In this document: positions 20,444 through 30,201 of the stretch, piece by piece
Numbering within the stretch: the first letter of the stretch is position 1
Layout: the number at the start of each line of letters is the position of its first letter
Assembly: GCF_029227915.1 (NCBI RefSeq)
Contig: NC_079887.1
Location: 18,723,650 to 18,787,649, forward strand
Direction: 5' to 3'
Source of the DNA: Hydractinia symbiolongicarpus
Lineage: Eukaryota > Cnidaria > Hydrozoa > Anthoathecata > Hydractiniidae
DNA: 64,000 nucleotides
Notes under the pieces: model-generated
What the model was told of the DNA's origin: nothing
Databases searched by the model: none
Seen by the model: only the letters and a program-made list of their open reading frames with translations
Position numbers and translations under genes: made by a program

Positions 20444-21641
20444 ATGGCTTCTGCAGATGTTGTTAAGAACAGGCAAAGAAAATTGCAAATTACGCGTTGG
20501 TGGACTTTCAAGAAGATAAAGTAACGGCTATTCTGAGAAAGAGGAAAATTGTGGACGAGGAACTTGTAAGGCAATATTTACAAGACAAGAAAGAAATTAA
20601 AGTTAAATTAAAAATTTATAACGCACAAGCTAGAGCCATTGACATATACCAGGCAGTGTTATTAGGATTAAGTGGTAAATTTATATCTTGTTATATTTGA
20701 TTTCCTTTTTTCCTTCTTCATATTATTATTTTTAGATTTAAGAGTAGAACTAAACGAATTTGAGAAAGGATATCAAGGAAAAAACCCATAACTCTTTTTT
20801 ATTGAATATGAAGAAGAGAAGGATACTCTACAGAGGAAGATTGGACTTGTTCTGTCAAAGACAAGACAATGCATCAAAAAAACTTGAAAATTGAAAAAAA
20901 ATCAAATTATAAAAAAAGAAAACCTGTAGCAAGAAAAGCCGAAGAACCAGAAAATGTTAAAAGACAAAATTATCAATTCTGAAAGAAGTAGAAGTCCAGT
21001 TGATGATTACGAATTTGATAGACACAAAATTAAGAATGACTTTCATTAAATAAATAATATTTTTAGGCAAGATTACAAGAAGTTCTCAAAGGACAAGATA
21101 TTATTGATCGTGCTCATACAAAAATAACGAACAAGCAAAACGAAAAAACGTGCTGCACTTGTGAGGAGGTTCACCAAGCAGTAAAAATAACAATGAGTAA
21201 GCAGAAAGAAATGACGCAAATTCTTCAGGTAAATATTTCTTGATGCGACGTTAAGTAAAAAAAGCTTTAACTGTGAAAAATATTGAGCTTACAAAATCTA
21301 AGGATTTGACTCCTACAATTTATGACATCAACACCAGTAAACAAAGGCCTTCCACCTCCACAACAGCCACCACCACCACAGCCATCACCATCACAGCCTT
21401 GACATCACCCAAACAGCCACTACTATCACAAGAACAACAACAGCCAGAACTTGAAGAAAAATCCATTTCTTTACAATCCTTATCACAGATATTCACCATT
21501 TTTTCACCTTGCTGCCTTCAATTTTCCCGACGATGTTATATGATTTGCAAGGAATCAATCCAGTGGCACACTAGAATGAACAAAAATGGAAATTACAAAG
21601 TGCACAATGATAAACTCTACCAGTTAAGTCATAAAATTTAA
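20444..21641 (+). pseudogene. multi-exon coiled-coil gene, unrecognised
   Basis: Three or four exon-like blocks are seen. Block 1 (20444-20674) encodes YALVDFQEDKVTAILRKRKI, ends LLGLSG and is followed by a GTAAAT donor at 20675; a frameshift near 20460-20490 separates it from the ATG. Block 2 starts after a TTTTTAG acceptor near 20738 (DLRVELNEFEKGYQG) but has stops. Block 3 (21067-21228) lies between TTTTTAG and GTAAAT and encodes ARLQEVLKGQDIIDRAHTK with CCTCEEVHQ. A Thr/Pro/Gln-rich block follows (21273-21500). Block 1 faintly resembles the N-terminus of BEN-domain proteins. Function is not established; disabled at least in blocks 1 and 2. Confidence 0.4.
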
Positions 21642-22460
21642 ATTCTAGAGGTTTTGCTCCTCTAAGGAATATGCTCATATAAAAAAACGCAATTTTTCTT
21701 TTTTCCTAGGTATCTCCTAGGAAAAAAGAAAAATTGAACAAACAAACAGAGAGTAGGACAGGACTTCTGTAAAAGGTACAAGGGTTTCGACTCATATTCC
21801 TGAACTAAAGGTACCCAAAATGTCTAGCTGAGTCATCTCAAAAGAGCACTGCAAACAGTCTTCGGCAGGAACTAGACATTTCATTCATATATAACTTTTT
21901 ATCTGTCCTACTTTGTACAGTCAAACCCCTTTGCTGACATAATTTTTTTTTTTTTTTTTTTTGCGACTGGGGTAAAAGTGGAGTTGTCAATCTTCCAATA
22001 TAGGACCCGGTACATTCAAACCTCCTTGGTGGCGTGACTTTTATTTTGTTTTTAGCTTTTATTTGACTGGGGTAATAAGTGGAGTCGCCTTTCTCCAAAG
22101 ACAAAAAAAAAAGTAGTAAAAAAATCAGAATAGTCAAACTCCCTTGTTCACATAAACTGAAAGTTGTGGCGCTGACGGCTATTTACCTAACCTTTTTAAG
22201 AAAAAGGATGTAATGTTAAACACCACTAAGCAAGCTTTGTTTGCAAAAGACCACTGCTCTGTCGTTGCAATGCAACCACCTACCATGGACTTGATTAAAA
22301 GAAACAGTAGTGTAATGACCATTGTTCAAGTTTCCAGAGTGGTTAATTACAGCCCTTAAGTTGTAGTGCTTGCGACAAGAGACTTCACTTTCTACAGTGA
22401 TAAGTATAGAAACGGTGCCCGGTTGTAAACAGAAAATGTTTGCACAAAGAGCCCTTGCAC
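21590..22460 (-). mobile_element. USP-LINE 3' fragment (USP C-terminus plus tail)
   Basis: On the minus strand from 22460: remnants of the USP His box region (H-Y-T-T and HCNDRAV-like sequence, in broken frames) lead into two units of the 'gagtgacgactccacttatt' minisatellite (about 22105-21955, next to a poly-T/A run). The ~350-base terminal block follows, ending near actttgtaatttcc at 21590. A 12-bp hairpin of the type ctaggagatacctag occurs near 21710. Confidence 0.65.
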
Positions 22461-22759
22461 AATAAATGCATCAAGTATATCAAACATCTGGGGTTTAACA
22501 ACTTCGACGTAGCAGGGGTACAACAAAAATCAGCATGGTCAACCACAGTGAATTCAACGAATGAATATTTAAGACTTCGTAAATTAAATAATAGCGAATG
22601 TTGAACTTCTTTCATTTTTTCGTATATATTTTGTATTATAGCGTTTTTGAAAATAAAAAACTGCTTATTATTAAAGGACTATTATTAATTTTTCAGTTGC
22701 TCATGTTGAGTTTGTGTAAATTTTACATATTCAACTTTTTGTTTTGCTCGCACATTGAT

Positions 22760-23021
22760 TTCTTAATTGAGTCTAGACATCCCTTTCTTCCTAAAGTAAA
22801 CTTTGACCACTTTCTGTTCAACTGTGCTATTCTTTGTTTTTAACTCAGGTAATAAGTGGAGTCGTTACTCTTCAAAGACAAGATCATGTGTGATCAACCC
22901 CCCTGCTAATATTTTTTTTGTGTTTTTTTTTAACTGGGGTAATAAGTGGAGTCGTCACTCACCAAAGACAAGACTGAGTGTAGTCAAGCCCCCTTGCCGA
23001 CTCATTTTGGTTAAAATATTC
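22760..23021 (-). repeat. USP-LINE 3' minisatellite
   Basis: Two units containing the core gtgacgactccacttattac occur here. The same core recurs at 21955-22105, 32225-32500, 33335-33470 and 37575-37725, always between the USP C-terminus or its remnant and the GATGTCTAG terminal block. Confidence 0.75.
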
Positions 23022-24120
23022 TTATCTCAGCTCTTCTAAAAAGAAAACATATGACCCGTGACTGTTAATAAGGCGGTCATCACAGAAAATTACTGCTCTA
23101 TCGTTGCAATGTATCCACCTGTGAACCATTTGGTTGAAGGCTATGGTTGTGTAGTGACAATTATTTAAGTTGCCGCAATGGTTGATAATAGCCCTTAATT
23201 GAAAATTTTTACGAAATTTCACTTCTCCATCTACAGTAAAAGGTATGAAAAGGGTACCAGGGTAAGCAGTAATACGAGAGGCAATTTTTGACACACGGCC
23301 GTTGGCACTGGCAAAACGTTTTAGCTGTAAAATGACATGGGAACCGCACGACACTACCTCTTTTTCAACTAGAGCAGTTTGATGAGCGTTGAAAACATGG
23401 CAGAAGTAGGCATTGGTGTCTGACAACTCCTCGCCTTCAAAGAAATTATCTAAGGAAGATTGTAACATAGGGTGCAGAAAAAGTTGGATGCATGGTGCTA
23501 TAACTTCTGAGGAATTGGTAATATGACAAGAATTGCAAGTGGTTGATGTCTTGATGCCAGTACTAAAAAGACTTCTAAGAAATGGTAAGTCTAATGACAG
23601 ACCAGGAGATATTGAAGAACCTCGGGGACGTCGTGCTGAGCAAAGATATTAAATGCACTTCCCTTCGCAGCTGAGATATGATGTTGCATAGCACGCAAAA
23701 AATGGGAGGGATCAATTGGACTTCTAGAAACAGCCAAACTTTGAAGAACACCTACAAATGCTTCGCCTAACTTTGAGGTTATTTTGCTGACTGAAATGGC
23801 TTCTTTAACTTTTGGAAGGTTATAAAAACATTGTAAGATTGAGTTTGCATAACATGTGTTTCCCAAGTTCTTTAGACCGCAATTCCTAAAATCAGGGTTA
23901 GATGGCAATGCGACAGTTGTTTTGGAAGACCTTGTAGCAAGTTCTTCGGGTTTTTTGATTTTACAAGTTTTTGTGTGACTTGCGGAAGATTTCTCAGGGG
24001 TTTTTGATTTCTTACATTCCATATTTGTAACAGAAGAAACTTCAGGATTGATTGGGGCCTTTTCAGGCTCAACCCAAGTGGTAGAATTTCGAGACATCCA
24101 GATGTAAAAAGAAGCACTCA
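23022..24120 (-). pseudogene. USP-LINE ubiquitin-specific protease domain (copy 1)
   Basis: A peptidase C19 domain is encoded downstream of the endonuclease. The Cys box is GLKNLGNTCYANSILQCFY (catalytic Cys at codon ~133 of the frame starting 24250). FAQHDVPEVLQYLL is the QQDA-x-EFL-like box. A zinc-ribbon pair TTCNSCH follows, with a second pair decayed (FCHVFN). Then VILQLKRF and the His box NNCHYTTIAF, with DRAVIFCDD and SYVFFLEEL at the end. A frame break lies near 23595. USPs remove ubiquitin; retrotransposons are known to carry Ulp1- or OTU-type proteases, but a USP is unusual. It is in the same strand and linear order as RT and endonuclease in at least two other copies. Confidence 0.8.
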
Positions 24121-24545
24121 TGGAGGTAAAAGTTAGGGATTTTAATAGGGAACGTAAAGGCTTGTTAGGGAAACCAAGGCGACGAAAACAGGTCCTTACT
24201 GATTCTGAACGCACCCACCTCAATGGCAAAGAAATGCACGATCCATCCATTGTTTTTCATAGCATAACAAAGTGAAGAAGCTTTGGTTTGTGCCAATATT
24301 CCGTGTTCTCTTCACATGGACAAGTCAGTTCTACCATAATTACAGTTTTGGATATCAATTTGGATATTAATAACACGTCTGGGCGTAGTTGTATTATTGC
24401 AATGTATGGTGGAACAACTAAAACGGAATCTAAATCTGACAGTATTTTCCAATCGGAAGCAAGGTGAAGAAGGCCTGGACACTTTGTATGCCTCTTCTTA
24501 GATGTTGATTGACCGGCCGGAATGAAATTAATTTTTTTGCACTTG
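24090..24545 (-). pseudogene. USP-LINE restriction-like endonuclease (copy 1)
   Basis: The minus strand reads AIIQLRPDVLLISKLISK then VIMVELTCPCEENTEYW, the PD...(D/E)-x-K type catalytic core (RPD, then VELT) of REL-encoding LINEs. A stop at about 24257 and a frame change follow. Then the R2-like C-terminal region (VRTCFRRLGFPNKPLRSLLK, ASFYIWMSRNSTTW). The enzyme nicks target DNA for target-primed reverse transcription. Confidence 0.7.
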
Positions 24546-24559
24546 GAAACCTTAGAGGT

Positions 24560-25214
24560 TCATATGATACCAAAAACTCCTAATGCCTTAACCAAAACTA
24601 TTAAAACCGAGTCATGACGGTATGTGTATCTACCCTGCGTAAGGGAGGTCCTACAGGCACCCAATATGTGAGAGACATTTGAGGATGGTTTCTTGCACAG
24701 AATGCAACTTTTGTCTTTCTCAATTCCCCATCTCACAAGATTGGTTGGAGAGTGAAGGGTGTCGTAGGTTGCGCCAATAAAAAAGGAAGTTAGGCATTGT
24801 GGCAGTGAAAGAATTGTTCTCCAAGATAAATCATTTTTCATATAAGCACCATTTTGTCCAATTGCCTTGCAAATGCAACTGTGCAGCTCTGGCATGGTAA
24901 ATATCTTCTTCATTTTTTTCAATGGTATTGGAAACAAGCTTTCGGTAAGCATAAGTGCCTTTTGGTGGTATATTTTTGTGGTCTAAGAGCCCTAAGCCAG
25001 CTCGACCAGTCTAATGCAAACCTAAAATCTTTTTGAAATTGAGATGATTATCCGCCGAAAGAACTGCCTCACTAACTTTCCAATTTCCAGCTTTTAACTC
25101 TGGTACGTACTTAGACACACAAGGGTCAACAAAATCTCTTAGTAACAGATGTTCACTGATTTTGGCAGATTTGAGAACAGATGCAAGACTTTTCAGGGGA
25201 AGAGGACAAGGCAA
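24560..25214 (-). pseudogene. USP-LINE thumb and CCHC zinc knuckle (copy 1)
   Basis: Two frames, 25214-25011 and 24952-24560, separated by a break. The second has CILCKKPSSNVSHILGAC, a C-x2-C-x8-H-x4-C knuckle, followed by GRYTYRHDSVL. This knuckle between RT and endonuclease is the hallmark of R2/NeSL-type elements, and the same spacing is conserved in copy 3 (51365 region). Confidence 0.75.
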
Positions 25215-25258
25215 TGTCGAGGAATATAAGGAAATGTTGGAAATTGAATGATGTAGTT

Positions 25259-25870
25259 TTAACTATTTCCTAATGAAAACAGAAAGTGTTTTGTGATAGT
25301 AGATAGAGAAACTTCATAAATTAATAATAGCCAAACCTTATGGACCCCTTCATGAAAGGACCTGTCTATAGCTATAAGTTTGTCTTCGGCATCATTTAGA
25401 AATTCTTGTATTGCAGTAGAATCAGACAAGGATGAGTTTATTGTTCTGCCTAAAAACCTAATTGGATTAGAATGAATGGATGGAATTTTTTCGCTGCCAA
25501 CTGTAAACGGTGAACTTTGGACGACTTTTCCCTTATCAATAACAATGCTACGTGATTTAGAAGGCCTAAACGACATGCCTACCCAATCAAAAGCTGTTAT
25601 ACACCTGTTTAATAAATTTCTAGTACTTGGAATTGACGTTGACATTAAGAATATATCATCCATAAAAACTTTTATTGTGGGTTGGTCTGGGATTTTTTTT
25701 ATTATTATCTTCAGTATCAATAAGGGTGGGGGTAACAAACACATATTCAATAATAACGTTTATAGCTCCAGAAATAGTATAATGGAAAGTGTACAGCCGA
25801 TAAAAATTCCCCTGAAGTGTTGATGCCAACTGGAAGGAGCAGAAGCCGAAAAAAACTTACTCCACATGCT
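25259..25870 (-). pseudogene. USP-LINE RT, catalytic palm (copy 1)
   Basis: The minus-strand sequence has WHQHFRGIFIGCTLSIILF (R-x-x-x-GC-x-LS box) then, after a frame break near 25760, the catalytic box VFMDDIFLMS (about 25660), with FMDD in place of the usual YADD. This is followed by MSFRPSKSRSIVI and the RFLGRTI box. Catalytic Asp pair intact here. Confidence 0.75.
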
Positions 25871-25938
25871 GCCGTAGTATAGCTGTATGAGCCCTATCCA
25901 GGATTCTGGTACACCATAGCGTCTGAGAGCCATTAAAT

Positions 25939-26937
25939 TCAGCTTGTGCGGAACTTAAGGGTACGCATTAGCAATATCAAGCCATATGGCTGAAAGTGAC
26001 AAATGTTGTGCCTTTGCATTCTTAAGTGTGGACCAAACAGAGACATGTGTTCCCAGCAACCCGGAACTTTTTCCATACAGCCTTTTTGAATGGAAGTATT
26101 AATGAAGTTGTTTTTCTTTATAATATGCAATTCTAACCGCTTGGAAATCAAACTAAAAAAGAGCTTTCCTTCAACATTCAGAAGAGCTATGGGGCGAAAA
26201 TCCTTTATGTTGGATGGACAAGGTGTGTTGTTTTTAGGTATATAAACTTCTGATGCAATTCTCCATTGCACAGGAATAAAAGACTTCTTTAGACAAGCTT
26301 GAAAAATGTTAAACAGAAACGATGCAATATGAGGACAATTCTTATATACTCTGTAAGGAATTTGGTTCAGCCCAGGAGAAGAAGCATTTCTACAAGAATG
26401 TAGGACAGCTTGGAAATCCTTGAACTTTTGCTTGGAAGAATCGAAAGCTGAGACTAGATTTGGTGGTGAAGGCAATCCAGGGAGATCTGAAAGGGGTATA
26501 TGGCGTGAGGGATCGTTCAAGGTTGAATGTTTGTGTGAATCCATCTCGTCCTGGGCAACTTCAAGTTTTATTGAACATTTGGGATCTAAAATATTTTTTC
26601 CAGCCTGATAAGGATTCTTAGAGGAAGCCCGGCGTGCATTCGAGATTTTCCAACGTCTTTTCCTATTCCGCTCACCTCTCCGAAGTAACCTTAACTTGGC
26701 CATTATATCATCTAAAAGGTTTTGCATGTTGCTTTTCTCAACTGGGTCAGATGTGTTCTTAAGAGTTCGGAGTAGACTCTTCTTCTCGTTTACCCAACTG
26801 ATGCTGCATAAAGCTCTCCTGTTCAAACCTGATAGGTTGTGCTGGGAAAGTGACCTTACACCAAACAGGTGAGACGCATGGTAGTAAATTGTTGATTCCA
26901 ACAGCTCCACTTTTTTTGACAATGGGTGGCAAGCCAC
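25939..26937 (-). pseudogene. USP-LINE reverse transcriptase, N-terminal half (copy 1)
   Basis: 332 codons. Residues 1-130 are the basic helical region found upstream of RT in REL-type non-LTR elements (LRRGERNRKRRWKISNARRA). RT motifs follow: SSPGLNQIPYRVYKNCP (about residue 190), IPVQWRIASEVYIPKNN (~225), DFRPIALLNVEGKLFFSLIS (~250). The frame is lost near 25940. A homologous segment in copy 3 lies at 49690-50820. The first Met is not a true start because similarity to copy 3 begins at residue ~7 and the element is truncated. Confidence 0.8.
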
Positions 26938-27215
26938 CGCAATGATGAACTCAACCTGTTAGGTTTTTGGAAACAAGCTAGAGGATGTACTCATCTAGAG
27001 AATATGCCTCTAAAAGCACAATTCTCCCTCTTTACAAGGAATTATAAAAAAAAGATATAAAAAAAAATAAAAAATAAAAAGGACACAACACATTTGAAAA
27101 GATGAACAGAACTTTAACCAAGGGCAGGTAGGTTTCGACCCATATTTCTGAACCTAAGTACCCTGAATGTGTAGCTGGGTCACCTCGAAGAGGTCCGCGG
27201 ACGGTCATCAGCAGA
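26937..27215 (-). repeat. terminal block of the USP-LINE family located 5' of copy 1
   Basis: The minus strand begins ctagtttctgctgatgaccg and runs to catcattgcggtggcttgcc, nearly the same as plus-strand 32574-32853, where it is the 3' tail. Here it abuts the truncated RT frame. Confidence 0.7.
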
Positions 27216-27219
27216 AACT

Positions 27220-27840
27220 AGAGTTTGTACATACTTATGCTAAATCTATTGCAACACATTATCATTATATACTTTTGGGTATTGTATAAAACCACTTCGT
27301 TCAAACTCTGTCACATAATTAACGCAAGACGCATCCACACAAATTGGTACATCACTATCTGGTTATGGCAGATAGAAACGAGCTTTTTGGAAAGACTAAA
27401 GCGATGTATTATATGCAACAACTTCATGCTTTTAACACAGTTATAACGACGTTCACTTATGATGTTACATGCCGTAAGGCTACTTAGATCTCAACAAAAA
27501 GATTACAACAGTTGATAAGACATTAAGCGGATAAAACGGATGGTATAGTGTTTTATGTTGAAGGGTTGAAATTATGCCTTATGATTACTTTATTTTCATA
27601 AAAAGAAAAGTATTGCTGACCTGGCTGCACAGAGTTTTGCTACACGACTTCTTTAATAAACAAATAACTACCGTCGCTCCTATCTGCCAATAGTATACGC
27701 CATTAGAATAAAATTTTGAGCTATATGTTTGTCACATTTATTTAAAAACTGTGATGAATATATTTTTTGCATCTTTAATAAAATAGAAAGGCAGATTAAC
27801 ACTTAGACTTATACTTTGAAATACGAATGTGCTATCTGTA
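27220..27840. other. AT-rich gap, no gene
   Basis: One 73-codon frame (27225-27446) has no recognisable features. Nothing else is seen. Confidence 0.4.
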
Positions 27841-27844
27841 AGTA

Positions 27845-28740
27845 CTTAGAGTTAGAAATATGCTATCTCTACTTAGTAAGTAAGTAGTAAGTAAGTAAGT
27901 AAGTTAGTAAGTAAGTAAGTTAGTAAGTAAGTAAGTAGTCATTTATTCGGACTAAGAAATTTACAAGACTTATTCATTTGTAACAAAAATAAAATACAAT
28001 ATAAATATAAAAATAATGATATCTACACAACTATAAAAATTATGCAGGAAACCACACTATAGCATAGCTAGAAAAATATGAGGCTACCTTTGATTAAAGA
28101 ACTATGATCAGTGACAATTTAGGGATATATGAAATGGGGTAACAATTAAATAACCAGATAAATAAATAAATAAATAAAACAAGCAAACAAAAAATAAAAA
28201 ACAAAAACTGCAAACAATTGGAGACACATTTTACACACACACACATGACCCTAGTGTAATGACAAGGTTTTAAACAATTGGCTTGAAATAAGCAATTTAA
28301 GAAATAAGGAACTATTGTTGGGTATAAGATTGTAAAAAGAAATCAGTTAGTTTAATCCTTAAAGCATTAGGTGATAAATTGAGGAAGGATAAGTTGAAAT
28401 GTTGGATAAGTTTGTTCCATGATCGAATGGATTGAAAGCGGATTGAATTTAAACCATAGGATATCGTTTGAACAGAAGGAACACTTATGAGACCATTACC
28501 ATATCCATGAGTACCGTAGTTAACAGAAAAATCAATACCAAAAGTTTTAATGACAGGGAACGGAAGTGTTTTTAAAGTAATTTTTTTAAGAAATAGGACA
28601 TTATGAAGGTGGACATAATCAGGCAATTTTAAGATTTTAAGTTGGGAGGAAAGTGGAGAGGCAACAAAAAGATCGCAGCGGTGGCTCATGGTTAAGATGT
28701 GACGATAAAGCAGTTGTTAGAGTTGCACCATCTGATTTAA
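27845..28740 (-). mobile_element. LINE 3' fragment with (ACTT)n tail
   Basis: The minus-strand frame 28689-28312 ends YGLNSIRFQSIRSWNKLI and SPNALRIKLTDFFLQSY, the usual C-terminal tail of CR1/Jockey-like ORF2 proteins. The 3' untranslated part runs to a microsatellite of ACTT/ACTA units at 27945-27860, as expected for a LINE tail. RT proper is missing (5' truncation). Confidence 0.6.
27860..27945. repeat. (AGTA)n microsatellite
   Basis: About twenty imperfect units of AGTA/AGTT on the plus strand. It is the 3' tail of the minus-strand LINE fragment. Confidence 0.9.
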
Positions 28741-28849
28741 ATAACTCTCCTGTGTATGTTTTGTTTTTTGTGAAAATGTAAAAATTGTCTGATTAACATT
28801 CACATAAAAGGGGGAGGGTTATCTTTCCCTAGCGGTTTTGTATTACCCC

Positions 28850-29409
28850 AGCTGTTTCTGTCACAAGCAGTCAACTGTGAACCTAGAGTTTGCGGCTATT
28901 ACAAATCTTATACATCCAAAGCAGCAAAATGGGGAATAGAAAATGAAGATAATGCTCGTAAATTGTATGTTAGGGGAATGAAAAAAACACATAAGAAATT
29001 TAATGTTAGATGTACCGGCTTCCATATAAGTCTTCAGCACCCTTTTGTTGGTGCCTCCCCAGATGGAATTGTTCATTGTGCATGTCATGAAACTGGATTA
29101 TTGGAAATAAAATGTCCTTGGACATATCGAAACTTGACTGTGAAAGAGTATGCTGAAAAAAAGGAGAGTTGTTTGCATGTTGTAAATGGTCATGTTGAGT
29201 TGAAACGAAATCATCAATACTATTTTCAGGTACAGTGCCAGATGGGAGTTACTGGTTATAGATATTGTGATTTTTTCGTTTGTACATCTAAAGAATCGTT
29301 TACTGAGAGAATACCATTTGATGCAGCTTTCTGGTACATCAATGTTACAAAAGCAATGGTTTTTTATGAAACTGTCATCATCCCAGATCTTTTCAACAAA
29401 ACATGGTAG
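28850..29409 (+). pseudogene. YqaJ/lambda-exonuclease-type nuclease, terminal exon
   Basis: A single open block reads from about 28853 (a TTACCCCAG-type splice acceptor precedes it) to TAG 29407-29409. It encodes TSKAAKWGIENEDNARKLY, HPFVGASPDGIVHCACHE, TGLLEIKCPWTYRNL, and YYFQVQCQMGVTGYRYCDF. These are the catalytic elements of the PD-(D/E)xK YqaJ family (D in SPDG, E-x-K in LEIKCP, Q..Q..M helix). ISL2EU transposons carry such a nuclease beside their transposase, and the THAP-DDE gene follows convergently. Upstream exons were not found, so it may be intact but incomplete in this reading. I call it a pseudogene only because a start is not seen. Confidence 0.6.
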
Positions 29410-29599
29410 AAAGCTCAGCATGACTTAGAATTTGCTGAAGTTTTAAATGATATTGTAAACAAAATTTGCAACACTCTATGAACATTGTAATTTTTTTTCC
29501 AACTAATGGTGTGATACATATTTTTAACATACACATTTTGAATCAACCTTTCCCACTATTTCTGATATGATACGTTTGTTTTATTAAACTTGCCCCCAT

Positions 29600-30085
29600 T
29601 TCGAAATGACTTCGCGAAGTTTTTATCACCTTTTGTTTTTTTGCAATTCTGGCCCTCCATAGTTGCTAAATTTTCGACGAATCAGGCTGTTTTTTTTTGT
29701 TTGAGAAGGATCGCAAGAATATTATTTAGGGGCGCCGACTCGATCAAAATTCTAAAATCAACTTTGATGCGCGAAATCAGTTTGTTTACATATGACTTGT
29801 TTACATCAGACATGCGGATACTTCAATGGTATAAACTTTCGTGCGTTAGAAAATTCGCGAAATCTTTAAATTTAAAATCCATCATCATAGAAATTTTCGC
29901 GAGTGAATAAATTTTGAAAATTTGGATGGACAAACTTTCGCGAATTTCAAAGAGCAAGACCAAATTAAGTGTGGGGCATTATACAAGCAGAAAAAACAAA
30001 AAAGGTTTTTCTTTATGGGATAAACTTTCGCGAATAGAAAATTTAAAAAAATTTCGCGAGGATCAAGTTACGCGAATGGGCGATT
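29600..30085. repeat. cluster of TTCGCGA(A/G) words
   Basis: Eight CGCGA words occur in ~460 bases (near 29619, 29768, 29852, 29897, 29937, 30027, 30053, 30073), often as ctttcgcgaat or aattttcgcgag. CpG palindromes are otherwise scarce in this AT-rich stretch. The cluster lies between the 3' ends of the exonuclease and transposase genes. Confidence 0.6.
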
Positions 30086-30201
30086 TTACATTTTTACAGT
30101 ACAAATAGGGCACAACATTGATCTCATCATTTTAAGCAAACCGAATCTTCAACTAAAAGAAAGACAAAATAAAATATTGATTTATAATAATTCGCATAAT
30201 A

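Larger units (their letters stand above)
22760..27215 (-). mobile_element. USP-bearing non-LTR retrotransposon, copy 1
   Basis: A minus-strand element with, in order, RT (26937-25259), thumb, CCHC knuckle, restriction-like endonuclease (REL), R2-type C-terminus, USP protease (24110-23022), and a 3' region with two ~100-base minisatellite units (22990-22840) ending at GATGTCTAG near 22772. Frames are broken in several places but domain order is continuous. At its 5' side (27215-26937) sits a block that in other copies is the 3' tail. The RT upstream region begins abruptly at 26937, so the coding part is 5'-truncated. Confidence 0.75.

Noticed and set aside
21945-21962. poly-T as a terminator
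   Set aside because: It lies inside the 3' minisatellite of a LINE fragment. No Pol III gene precedes it.
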